This document shows positions 7,784 to 16,000 of a stretch of 28,270 nt of DNA, piece by piece. Position numbers and translations under genes: made by a program. The notes beneath the pieces are model-generated. The model made no database searches. It had not been told where the DNA came from and worked only from the letters and a program-made list of their open reading frames with translations. This stretch comes from JBBITW01 sp037440525 (lineage in GTDB: Bacteria; Desulfobacterota; BSN033; UBA1163). The first letter of the stretch is position 1, and the number at the start of each line of letters is the position of its first letter. The stretch covers positions 1 to 28,270 of the forward strand of contig JBBITW010000024.1 of the NCBI GenBank assembly GCA_037440525.1, in the 5' to 3' direction.

Positions 7784-8484
7784 GCCTATTAAAAGTAGAT
7801 AATATTCATACCTATTATGGAAGAAGCTATATATTACAGGGCACATCCATGGAGGTGAAAAAGGATGAGATTGTTGCCTTGTTAGGTAGAAACGGTGCTG
7901 GGAAGACGACAATGCTTAAGAGCATTATGGGATTGGTCAAACCAAGAGAGGGTAGGATCTCTTTTAAAGATGAGGATATTACTTCCTTACCCGCATTCAG
8001 GATAGCTCGAAGAGGCATAGGTTATGTTCCTCAGGGAAGGCACCTATTTCCCAAGATGACTGTTTTGGAAAATTTAAAGACAGGTATGCGTCATCAATCA
8101 AATGAGAAAGAACTGGAGGGGATATTCGATCTTTTCCCTGTTCTGAGGGAGAGGTTGAATCAGATTGCCGGGACATTAAGTGGAGGGGAGCAACAGGCCC
8201 TTGCCATTTCACGAGCCCTCGTGAAGAAACCCGAGCTCCTTTTGCTTGATGAACCAACAACTGGTTTGATGCCAATATTTGTCAATAAACTCAAGGATAT
8301 TATCAAGAGACTCAATGATCAGGGAATATCAATCCTCCTGGTGGAAGAGAAGATTCCTTTCGCCCTCTCCACTGCTGATAGGATCTACTTTATGGTAAAG
8401 GGAAAGATAGAATATCAGGCTGAAAGGGAGGAGATACAGGGGGAAAAAGAAATCCTTATTCGATACCTTGGTGTGGAGATGTAA
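7780..8484 (+). CDS. livF: ABC transporter ATP-binding protein, LivF family
   Basis: A 234-residue ATPase of standard LivF length. Walker A is GRNGAGKTT, Q-loop VPQGRHLFPKMTV, signature LSGGEQQALAISRAL, Walker B LLLLDEPTTGL. The switch-region residue usually a His after VEE (VEEKIPFAL) appears to be Glu/Lys, as in many LivF proteins. The TTG start overlaps the livG stop by four bases, indicating translational coupling. Only 17 bases separate it from the molybdenum hydroxylase FAD-subunit gene, so uptake and catabolism genes probably share a transcript. Confidence 0.9.
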   Translation: MSLLKVDNIHTYYGRSYILQGTSMEVKKDEIVALLGRNGAGKTTMLKSIMGLVKPREGRISFKDEDITSLPAFRIARRGIGYVPQGRHLFPKMTVLENLKTGMRHQSNEKELEGIFDLFPVLRERLNQIAGTLSGGEQQALAISRALVKKPELLLLDEPTTGLMPIFVNKLKDIIKRLNDQGISILLVEEKIPFALSTADRIYFMVKGKIEYQAEREEIQGEKEILIRYLGVEM

Positions 8485-8501
8485 TTGTATATGGAGTTAT
8501 C

Positions 8502-9374
8502 ATGATGTGGATTGATTATAAAAGGCCAAAAGAGATAAATGAAGCCCTAAAGTTATTAATGGAAGCCGAAGGTAATGGCCGTGTGATTGCAGGTGGAACT
8601 GATCTTCTCCTGCAACTTAAAAGAGGAGAGCACAAAGCTCAAATTCTTATAGATATAACGGGGATTGATGAATTAAAAAGGATTGAGGAAGATGGTTCAT
8701 GGATTCGTATTGGAGCAGGAGTTACACATTCAGAGGTAGCAAGAAGTCCTCTTATTCAAAGGGAGGCAAATGCCCTCTCAGAAGGCTCGGCCCGTGTTGG
8801 ATCCCCTCAAATAAGAAATATGGGGACACTTGTGGGAAATGTGATAAGTGCTCAGCCAGCAGGTGATGGGGCAATCCCACTTTTTGCCCTCGAGGCAGAG
8901 CTCTGTGTAATTTCTTCTGACAGAGAGAGATGGATCAGAATTGAAGAGGCGTATAGAGGAGTTGGTCTTTCAGCGATTGATCCGACAAAGGAGATTGTAA
9001 AAGAGATAAGATTTAAAAAATCAGGAAAGGATTGTCGTTCTAAATTTTTCCGAATGGAGAGAAGGAAGGCCCTTTCACTACCCATATTGAATGGAGCGGT
9101 TGTCATCCATTTTGATCGTTTAAAAAATAGAATAAGAAAGGTTCGAATTGCCCTTGGCCCTGTGGCAGAGGTGCCTTTCAGGCCTCTTGGGGCTGAGTTC
9201 TATCTTGAAACGAATGGATTAAATCCAGAGACCATCGTGGAGGCATCCCGTATAGCATCTGATGAATCAAATCCGAGGGATAGCGTGCGCGGTAGTGCCT
9301 TATATAGAAAAGAGATGGTGAGGGTCCAGCTCATTAGAATAATTGAGGGAATATTGGGAGATTTACAGAGGTGA
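8502..9374 (+). CDS. Molybdenum hydroxylase FAD-binding (medium) subunit
   Basis: A 290-residue CoxM/NdhF-type subunit of the xanthine dehydrogenase family. The two FAD pyrophosphate-binding stretches are visible: AGGTDLLLQLK (near residue 31) and GTLVGNVISAQPAGD (near residue 108). The C-terminal CO-dehydrogenase flavoprotein domain ends with the usual RGSALYRKEMVRV. It lacks the extra Cys-rich loop that carries a [4Fe-4S] cluster in 4-hydroxybenzoyl-CoA reductase, so an ordinary hydroxylase role fits better. It would pass electrons from the 2Fe-2S subunit (9443) to NAD+ or another acceptor. It is the first catabolic gene after the importer. Confidence 0.9.
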   Translation: MMWIDYKRPKEINEALKLLMEAEGNGRVIAGGTDLLLQLKRGEHKAQILIDITGIDELKRIEEDGSWIRIGAGVTHSEVARSPLIQREANALSEGSARVGSPQIRNMGTLVGNVISAQPAGDGAIPLFALEAELCVISSDRERWIRIEEAYRGVGLSAIDPTKEIVKEIRFKKSGKDCRSKFFRMERRKALSLPILNGAVVIHFDRLKNRIRKVRIALGPVAEVPFRPLGAEFYLETNGLNPETIVEASRIASDESNPRDSVRGSALYRKEMVRVQLIRIIEGILGDLQR

Positions 9375-9442
9375 GTCCACCACCCCAGTCCATAAGACTC
9401 CTTTTAAATACTTTTTCAAAGGCCTCAAAAAAGAGGAAGTAA

Positions 9443-9907
9443 ATGAAAATTATTAGATTTAGGGTGAATGGTAAGGAGTATCAGCTCAGTGTCAATCCTG
9501 ATCGTTTGCTTATCGATCTGTTAAGGGAGGATTTAGGATTGACAGGAACAAAGAGGGGATGTGGAGAGGGTGAATGCGGTTCTTGCACGGTTATATTAAA
9601 TGGTGAAGCCACACTATCCTGCCTTACCCCTGCAATGAAGGCAGATGGAGCTGAGATATTTACTGTTGAAGGACTGGCAAAGGATGAAAGGCTTCATCCT
9701 CTACAGCAGGCATTCTGGGAAAAGGGAGCGGTTCAATGTGGTTTCTGTACCCCTGGAATGTTGATGTCGGCAAAGACACTCCTCGATAAGAATCCCACTC
9801 CAGAGATTGAGGAAATAAAGGAGGCCATATCAGGGAACCTCTGTCGTTGCACAGGTTATATAAAGATTGTAGAGGCAATAAAATTGGCATCCGAAAGGAT
9901 GAAATGA
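9443..9907 (+). CDS. Molybdenum hydroxylase 2Fe-2S (small) subunit
   Basis: A 154-residue iron-sulfur subunit with the full family set of cysteines: the plant-ferredoxin-like group GCGEGECGSC plus a later Cys for the first [2Fe-2S], and CGFC...CRC for the second, helical [2Fe-2S] near the molybdopterin. It relays electrons from the Mo centre to FAD. ATG 9443 follows an AAGAGG RBS. It is closely similar to the second small subunit at 22965, so the pair may be paralogs serving different partners. The Mo subunit of this set lies 1.6 kb downstream, beyond the UbiD and zinc-ribbon genes. Confidence 0.93.
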   Translation: MKIIRFRVNGKEYQLSVNPDRLLIDLLREDLGLTGTKRGCGEGECGSCTVILNGEATLSCLTPAMKADGAEIFTVEGLAKDERLHPLQQAFWEKGAVQCGFCTPGMLMSAKTLLDKNPTPEIEEIKEAISGNLCRCTGYIKIVEAIKLASERMK

Positions 9908-9922
9908 GAAGAGGAGAAATCA

Positions 9923-11317
9923 GTGGCAAAGGATTTGAGATTTTGGTTAGAGAATTTAGAGAAAGAATTTCCAGAGGAGATTATAAGGGTCTCTAAATCG
10001 GTAAATCCCTCAAATTTCGAGACAACAGCTATCCTCCACCAGATGGAATCTCAGAGAAGGTTTGAAGCTGTTTTATTTGAAAATGTGCTTAATATGAAGG
10101 GGAATATCTCTCCCTTTAAGATTTTAATGAATACATTTGGGACAATTCGTAAGATTGGAGTTGCCCTTGATATTCCTGATGGAAAAAGAAAAGAGATTAT
10201 CGAGAGGATGCTTGAGCGTCAAACAAAATCGATAAAGCCTCTGTTAGTTTCAAAGGATGATGCCCCTGTTAAAGAGGTAATAAAGATTGGAGAAGATCTC
10301 GATTTAAGGGATTTACCCATTGTTCGTCATGTTGATATGGATGGAGGTCCATATCTTACACCGATTATTGTTTCAAAAGAATTGGGTGAAGGACGCTATA
10401 ATGTCTCATGGAACCGAATGATGTATCTTGATTCAAGACATCTGGGGATTTATATGTCTCCACGCCATCTATGGTCATATTTTTCTAAGGCTGAATCAGA
10501 GGGGAAGAATCTACCTATAGGGGTTGTGCTCGGTCATCATCCTTCGTTTCATATCACAGGAGCGCTTCTCACACCACTTGATGAAGATGAATATGATAGT
10601 GCAGGAGGGGTGCTTGGTGAGCCGCTTAGAATCGTTTCCTCAGAGGTTTATGGAGAGGAGCTTCTTATACCTGCAGATTCTGAGATGGTTATTGAGGGGG
10701 AGATAATCTCGGGAAGACGTGTTATTGAGGGTCCCTTTGGAGAATTTACAGGATATAGTGGTTCTCAGAGGCTTGCCTGTCTATTTGAGGCAAAGGCAAT
10801 TAACTTCAGGAAGGATGCTATATTGATAGATATATTTCCCTGTAAGACAGAACACCTCAATGCACACCTTCCAATTGAGGCCTCCATCTATGGTGAGATA
10901 AAGAAGGCAGTTCCAACTATAAAGGAGACCTGCTGGATTGGTTCAGGTGGTCCCTTCAATCTAATTATCAGTTTGAAAAAGACAACAGAGGGTCAACCTT
11001 TGAGGGCAGCAATGGCCGCACTTTCAGCCTCAAATTTTTTAAAGCACATCATTGTTGTTGATGATGATATAGATCCAACAGATCTTGGGGAGGTAATGTG
11101 GGCAATATCCACAAGGGTTCAGGCAAGCGAGAATGTTCTGATATTGAAGGGACTTCAGGGACATGTCCTTGATCCCTCACTACGCCATGAGATTCGTTCA
11201 GATGGGATGATCATAGATGCCACCAAACCTATTGACAGACCATTTCCCAAGCGAGGAGAGGTTCCAAAAGAGGTTCTAAAAAAGATTAAACTTGAAGACT
11301 TTATTAATAAGAGGTGA
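9923..11317 (+). CDS. UbiD-family prenylated-FMN-dependent (de)carboxylase
   Basis: A 464-residue UbiD-family enzyme. Key residues match the Fdc1/UbiD active site in order and spacing: R165 (in NVSWNRMM), and E269 and E274 in EGPFGEFTGY. N160, H182 and E233 are candidate metal/prFMN-phosphate ligands. Such enzymes remove or add CO2 on aromatic, heteroaromatic or unsaturated acids, and need prFMN from a UbiX enzyme, which is not in this window. The GTG start has SD GAGGAG. It lies 15 bases after the 2Fe-2S subunit, inside the molybdenum hydroxylase gene set, which suggests it acts directly on the substrate or product of that hydroxylase. The exact substrate is unknown. Confidence 0.9.
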   Translation: MAKDLRFWLENLEKEFPEEIIRVSKSVNPSNFETTAILHQMESQRRFEAVLFENVLNMKGNISPFKILMNTFGTIRKIGVALDIPDGKRKEIIERMLERQTKSIKPLLVSKDDAPVKEVIKIGEDLDLRDLPIVRHVDMDGGPYLTPIIVSKELGEGRYNVSWNRMMYLDSRHLGIYMSPRHLWSYFSKAESEGKNLPIGVVLGHHPSFHITGALLTPLDEDEYDSAGGVLGEPLRIVSSEVYGEELLIPADSEMVIEGEIISGRRVIEGPFGEFTGYSGSQRLACLFEAKAINFRKDAILIDIFPCKTEHLNAHLPIEASIYGEIKKAVPTIKETCWIGSGGPFNLIISLKKTTEGQPLRAAMAALSASNFLKHIIVVDDDIDPTDLGEVMWAISTRVQASENVLILKGLQGHVLDPSLRHEIRSDGMIIDATKPIDRPFPKRGEVPKEVLKKIKLEDFINKR

Positions 11318-11319
11318 AG

Positions 11320-11541
11320 ATGGATATATTTGATGTGACCTGTCCAAGGTGTAAAAAGGTTTATTATTGCGATCTTTTACTTTTTGAGCTCGATGTCAAA
11401 CTCCATTGCCCTTACTGTGGAATATATTTCTACAAGAATGAGAGCCCAAAAATCTATATTGGCGGGAAAGATACCTCCACAGTAGCCCAGCTAAAAGGTG
11501 GGATAGAACCAGGGATGATCTATGAACCCAAAGAGGAATGA
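11320..11541 (+). CDS. Small zinc-ribbon protein, UbiD-associated
   Basis: A 73-residue protein with two CxxC pairs, C8-C11 and C30-C33, plus an extra C17: a zinc-ribbon (or small Fe/Zn site) fold. The C-terminal half has no recognisable motif. ATG 11320 (SD AGAGG, five-base spacing) was preferred over the GTG at 11314 that overlaps the UbiD stop. It lies between the UbiD and Mo-subunit genes with no gaps. A role as an accessory subunit of the decarboxylase, or in assembly of the hydroxylase, is suggested only by position. I do not recognise a named family. Confidence 0.7.
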   Translation: MDIFDVTCPRCKKVYYCDLLLFELDVKLHCPYCGIYFYKNESPKIYIGGKDTSTVAQLKGGIEPGMIYEPKEE

Positions 11542-11542
11542 G

Positions 11543-13795
11543 ATGAAAGAGTCCTTCCAGTTTTTTGGGAAACCCTTGCTAAGGGTGGATGGTCTTGATA
11601 AGTTGAGAGGCAAGGCAATCTATGCCGATGATTTATCCTTTCCGGGTATGCTTCACCTGAAGGTACTCAGAAGTGATCGACCCCATGCGAGGATAATTAA
11701 GATAAATAAAGAGAGGGCAGAAGGGTTTCCTGGTGTGGTAAAAGTTCTTACACATGAGGATATACCCGGGAAGAATCGAATTGGAGTAAGAATCAAGGAT
11801 CAGCCTGTTCTTTGTGATGATAGGGTGCGTTACGTTGGAGACCCAGTTGCTTTGATAGTTGCAGAAAGCCTTGAGATTGCAGAGAAGGCACTCTCCCTTA
11901 TCGAGGTTGATTACGAGGATCTTCCAGGAATCTTTTCAATCGAAGAGGCCTCTTCGCAGGAGGCATTCAAGATTCATGAATCAGGGAATTTGTTAATCGA
12001 GAGGGTCCTTTTAAAGGGCAATCCAGATGATGCATTAAATGATTCAGAGATTCTGATTACAAATACCTATCAAACGCAGATGGTTGAACATGCATATATC
12101 GAACCCGAGGCTTCTGTGGCCAAATATGAAAATGGAAAGGTAACAATCTGGATGCCGAGCAAACATGGACATTTTGACCATAAAGAGATATCTGATGTGC
12201 TTGGAATTCCACCTGAAAAAGTTAGGGTGATTCTAACAACTATTGGCGGGTCATTTGGAGATAAACAGTGTCTATCTCCAGGGTATTACGCAGCCCTTGC
12301 TACTCTTTTGACAAAAAGGCCATGTAAGATGGTTTATACGAGGGAAGAATCATTCATAGTCTCTACAAAACGCCATCCATATTTAATCCATTATACAACA
12401 GGGGCAAAGAAGGATGGAAGGGTAATCGGAGTCAGAGTAGAGATTATGATTGATACAGGTGCCTATGCCTCTTATGGCCCATCGATTCTCTTTCGAGGTT
12501 TAATCCATGCAGTAGGACCTTATGAAATCCCCAATGTATATGTGAGGGCAAGGGCTTTTTATACTAATAATCCCATAGGTGGAGCCATGCGGGGATTCGG
12601 GGTTCCACAGGTTGTCTTTGCCCACGAATCGCAGATGGATATTTTAGCCGAAACCTTAGGAGTTGATCCCTTTGAGATAAGGCTTATAAATGGGCTTAAA
12701 CCGGGGTCTTCAACAGCAACAGGGCAGAGGCTTGGCAGTTCTGTTGGTCTATCCGATACAATAAAAGATGTGAGGAGTGAGATACTGAAGAGGGGTATAC
12801 CTAAATCTAATGGCTCAAAGAGATATGGCTGGGGAATTTCATCGATGTTTTATGGTATCGGAGTAACAGGTATTCCAAATCCCGGTCATTCTCGAATTGA
12901 GGTAGATGAATCAGGAGATTTTACCATCTATCTTGGCTGCGGAGATGTGGGACAGGGCTCCTCTACAACAATGGCCCAGATTGCAGGTGAAGTTCTGAAA
13001 TCCAATTTGGATAAAATTAAATTGGTCATCGGAGATACAGAGATATGCCCTGACTCGGGGACATCAACAGCAAGTCGTGTTACCTATATCGTTGGAAGGT
13101 CTGTGGAGATTGCTGCTGAGAATCTAAGAGGATTATTAAAAAGGGAGGCCTCATCTTTGCTCGAGATCTCAGAAGATGAACTTATCTTAATAGATGGTTT
13201 TATATATCCACTTGGAGCACCGGATAAAAAGGTATCGATTTCGGAATTGGTAAAAAGGTTGAAGAAAAAAGGTATAATACCTGTTGGAGAAGGAAGATTT
13301 GATCCGAATACGACAGGCCTTGATCCAGAAACAGGACAGGGCATTCCATATGCCACTTATGCATTTGCGACGCAGGGTGCATTGGTTTCAGTAGATATGG
13401 ATACAGGAGAAGTTGAGGTGATAGAAATTCTGGCATCACACGATGTAGGTAAGGTAGTAAATCCCATTAATGTTACAGGCCAGATAGAAGGAGGGGTTTC
13501 AATGGGATTTGGATATGCCCTGATGGAGGAGATTTTACTTAAGAACGGAGCAATACAGAACCCGAGATTCAGCGAATACTATATTCCTTCGGCTTTGGAT
13601 ATTCCATCTATATATTCATTGCTTGTTGAGAAGGAGGAGTCTACGGGGCCTTTTGGTGCAAAGGGTGTGGGGGAGCCAGCACTTCTACCCACAGCACCCT
13701 CAATTATTAATGCTATTGCGAACGTAACGGGGATCCGTGTAAAAGAACTTCCTTTAACACCCGAGAAGCTCTGGAGAGGTCTGAAAGGGGTTTAA
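11543..13795 (+). CDS. Molybdenum hydroxylase Mo-binding (large) subunit
   Basis: A 750-residue catalytic subunit of the xanthine dehydrogenase family (a/b-hammerhead, then two Mo-cofactor domains). Landmarks are GGSFGDK, AMRGFGVPQ, GQGSSTTMAQ and the C-terminal GVGEPALLPTAPS, in which E711 is the expected catalytic base. The AYRCSFR loop of true CO dehydrogenases is absent. In this family the enzyme hydroxylates an N-heteroaromatic or similar carbon next to a ring nitrogen using water. Given the linked enamidase and HNR, nicotinate or another pyridine carboxylate is the leading candidate. ATG 11543 (SD AGAGG) was chosen over ATG 11522, which overlaps the previous gene. E. barkeri nicotinate dehydrogenase splits this region into two chains; here it is one. 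Confidence 0.9.
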   Translation: MKESFQFFGKPLLRVDGLDKLRGKAIYADDLSFPGMLHLKVLRSDRPHARIIKINKERAEGFPGVVKVLTHEDIPGKNRIGVRIKDQPVLCDDRVRYVGDPVALIVAESLEIAEKALSLIEVDYEDLPGIFSIEEASSQEAFKIHESGNLLIERVLLKGNPDDALNDSEILITNTYQTQMVEHAYIEPEASVAKYENGKVTIWMPSKHGHFDHKEISDVLGIPPEKVRVILTTIGGSFGDKQCLSPGYYAALATLLTKRPCKMVYTREESFIVSTKRHPYLIHYTTGAKKDGRVIGVRVEIMIDTGAYASYGPSILFRGLIHAVGPYEIPNVYVRARAFYTNNPIGGAMRGFGVPQVVFAHESQMDILAETLGVDPFEIRLINGLKPGSSTATGQRLGSSVGLSDTIKDVRSEILKRGIPKSNGSKRYGWGISSMFYGIGVTGIPNPGHSRIEVDESGDFTIYLGCGDVGQGSSTTMAQIAGEVLKSNLDKIKLVIGDTEICPDSGTSTASRVTYIVGRSVEIAAENLRGLLKREASSLLEISEDELILIDGFIYPLGAPDKKVSISELVKRLKKKGIIPVGEGRFDPNTTGLDPETGQGIPYATYAFATQGALVSVDMDTGEVEVIEILASHDVGKVVNPINVTGQIEGGVSMGFGYALMEEILLKNGAIQNPRFSEYYIPSALDIPSIYSLLVEKEESTGPFGAKGVGEPALLPTAPSIINAIANVTGIRVKELPLTPEKLWRGLKGV

Positions 13796-13800
13796 GGATT

Positions 13801-13875
13801 ATGTCCTGGGAGGAATTCTGGAATGGCAGAGTAATCCCTCAAAGGTTTGGCGGGGTGGAGGTTCTTTTAATGTAA
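13801..13875 (+). other. Possible 24-codon small ORF in the spacer
   Basis: ATG to TAA frame of 24 codons (begins MSWEEFWNGRVIPQRF) five bases after the Mo-subunit stop. An AAGGA lies too close to the ATG to be a good RBS, and I recognise no family. It could be a chance ORF or a decayed gene end. The rest of the spacer to 14035 shows nothing else recognisable. Confidence 0.15.
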
Positions 13876-14035
13876 ATAACATTGCAAATTAAATTGTAGG
13901 TAGTTGAATTAGAGGTAATGGGTGTGGCTGTGATAGAAAGTCCTCTTATGGAAATAATCTTCTGTAGTGGTAAAATCAAAGTTTCCACCAAAGTATCATT
14001 TCAATTAATAGAAAGAGAGACCGGGGGAGTTGAAT

Positions 14036-15997
14036 ATGAAATCTGAAAGAGAATTAAATATTCGAGGTGGGTATGCAGGCCATGTCCTCTGGATAGACCT
14101 GACGAGAGAGAAGATAAAAAGGGAGAAATTGGATCCTGAAATGGTTCGATCCTTTATCGGAATGCGAGGCTTTACATCAAAGATACTCTGGGATCGGGTA
14201 AGAGGGATCGATGCATATGACCCAAAAAATCTGGTTATGTTTGCAATAGGTCCGCTTGGTGGAGTTACGCCTACTGGTGGAAGGGCACTCGTTTCGGCAA
14301 AGTCACCCCTGACAGGTTTGATAGGTTATGCAAATTTTGGAGGTCACTGGGGACCTGCATTGAAGTTTGCTGGTTATGACCTCGTTGTTGTTGAGGGCAG
14401 GGCTGATACACCGGTATACCTGTGGATTGAGGATGAGAAGGTTGAGATAAGAGATGCGTCAAGGCTCTGGGGGAAAGATACCCGTGAGACAGTAAAGATC
14501 ATTAAGAAGGAACTTGGCCAGGCTGAAGTGGAGGTTCTTACGATTGGTCCAGCAGGAGAGAATCTGGTTAGATATGCCTGTGTAATGACCTATGATGGCC
14601 ACTCAGGAGGTCGAACCGGAATGGGCGCAGTCATGGGATCAAAGAATCTAAAGGCAGTGGCTGTTCGTGGAACGAATAGGATTTCTGTGGCGAATGATAA
14701 GGAATATAGGAGAATCCTTTCTGAACTGCTGGAGCATCTCAAGAAGGATGAGGTTTCAGGATGGGTTGCCCCAAGTCTCGGGACAACAGTTCTTCTAAAC
14801 ATCGTTAATGAGACAGGGGCCCTCGGAACCCGAAACTTCCAGACAGGCTATTTCGATAAGGCATATGAGATTTCGGGTGAAACGATGAGGGAACGTTTTA
14901 CTCCTCAAGGAAGAGGAAGGGCCTGTTTTATGTGCCCGATTGGATGTGATAGGTATACTTATATCAAGGATGGGGAATTTGCAGGGACATGGAGTGCAGG
15001 TGGGCCCGAATACGCAACACTGACCAATCAGGGGGCTCGACTCGGTAACAGCAACCTTCCTTCCATTATAAAGGCCAATGAGCTATGCAACCGACTTGGA
15101 TTGGATACCTACTCCACAGGTGGTGTTTTGGGGTTTGTATTCGAACTTTATCAGAGGGGGATAATTACAGATAAGGATACAGATGGGTTTGAACTCAGGT
15201 GGGGAGATTATAAGACCCAGCTTGAGCTTATTCGAAAAATAGCCTACCGAGAGGGATTCTGTGATCTTTTGGCAGAGGGAGTCAGGAGGATAGCCAAAAG
15301 AATTGGTGACGAAGCGGAGAGATATGCTATTGAAGTAAAAGGAATGGAATATCCATCCAAGGATGCACGGGGAGATAAGATGTATGGTCTTTGCTGTGCA
15401 ACCTCAGGCCGAGGTGCAGACCATCTATACTCACTTTCAGAATTTCCAGCAACTGTTGAGCTTGATAAGATAAAAGAGATGTTTGGAACAGAGAAGGCAG
15501 TCGATCCCCATCTTCCAGATGGGAAAGGAAAGGTCGTCTCATTTTTTGAGGAGGGCTGCACCTTTACTGACCTTTTGGGGATATGTAAACTTGTTTATGT
15601 AACTTATGTAGCCTCAATGGGAGAACTAATATTCAGAAGAGAAATCCTGCCCGTTCTCTATGAGGCAGTGACAGGTATCCCTCTAAGTTATAAAGATTTG
15701 ATCGAAGCGGCTCATAGGGTTACTGCACTTGAAAAGGCCTTTAATATCAGAGAAGGAGGGATAGGGAGAAAGGATGATTACCTTCCCTATCGTTTTCTCG
15801 ATGAGCCAATGCCCGATGGCCCTGCAAAGGGAAGGGTATTTGAGGCTGACCAGATGCTCGACGAATATTATGAGACAAAGGGGTTTGAAAAGGAGAGTGG
15901 GTGGCCTTTTGTTGAGACCATGGAAGCCCTGGGTCTAAAAAAGGTTTCGGATGAACTTAGAAAAGAAGGATTTAGGCTTCCAAAAAGAAAAGGTTAA
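14036..15997 (+). CDS. Aldehyde:ferredoxin oxidoreductase family tungstoenzyme, large subunit
   Basis: A 653-residue AOR-family protein. [4Fe-4S] ligands are C297, C300 and C304 (CFMCPIGC) with the fourth at C517 (LLGIC), the same layout as Pyrococcus AOR. Bis-tungstopterin motifs include GGRALVSAKSPLTG near residue 81 and GSKNLKAVAVRG near residue 201. The enzyme oxidises aldehydes to acids. Together with the next two genes it resembles the three-subunit AorABC of Aromatoleum aromaticum, which couples aldehyde oxidation to NAD+ or ferredoxin. ATG 14036, with SD GGGGGAG, was preferred over TTG 14030. BamB-type benzoyl-CoA reductase subunits share the fold, but the accompanying Bam subunits are absent. 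Likely aldehydes are 2-formylglutarate or glutarate semialdehyde; that is inference. Confidence 0.88.
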   Translation: MKSERELNIRGGYAGHVLWIDLTREKIKREKLDPEMVRSFIGMRGFTSKILWDRVRGIDAYDPKNLVMFAIGPLGGVTPTGGRALVSAKSPLTGLIGYANFGGHWGPALKFAGYDLVVVEGRADTPVYLWIEDEKVEIRDASRLWGKDTRETVKIIKKELGQAEVEVLTIGPAGENLVRYACVMTYDGHSGGRTGMGAVMGSKNLKAVAVRGTNRISVANDKEYRRILSELLEHLKKDEVSGWVAPSLGTTVLLNIVNETGALGTRNFQTGYFDKAYEISGETMRERFTPQGRGRACFMCPIGCDRYTYIKDGEFAGTWSAGGPEYATLTNQGARLGNSNLPSIIKANELCNRLGLDTYSTGGVLGFVFELYQRGIITDKDTDGFELRWGDYKTQLELIRKIAYREGFCDLLAEGVRRIAKRIGDEAERYAIEVKGMEYPSKDARGDKMYGLCCATSGRGADHLYSLSEFPATVELDKIKEMFGTEKAVDPHLPDGKGKVVSFFEEGCTFTDLLGICKLVYVTYVASMGELIFRREILPVLYEAVTGIPLSYKDLIEAAHRVTALEKAFNIREGGIGRKDDYLPYRFLDEPMPDGPAKGRVFEADQMLDEYYETKGFEKESGWPFVETMEALGLKKVSDELRKEGFRLPKRKG

Positions 15998-16000
15998 GGA

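Noticed and set aside
8502..13795. 4-Hydroxybenzoyl-CoA reductase
   Set aside because: The FAD subunit lacks the extra cysteine-rich [4Fe-4S] loop typical of that enzyme, and there are no CoA ligase or benzoyl-CoA genes nearby.
11543..13795. Aerobic-type CO dehydrogenase CoxL
   Set aside because: The AYRCSFR active-site loop is absent; the equivalent region reads AMRGFG, as in heteroaromatic hydroxylases.
14036..15997. BamB-type class II benzoyl-CoA reductase subunit
   Set aside because: The size and fold are compatible, but no BamC-I type genes are present, and the FAD plus four-cluster ferredoxin partners fit an AOR complex better.
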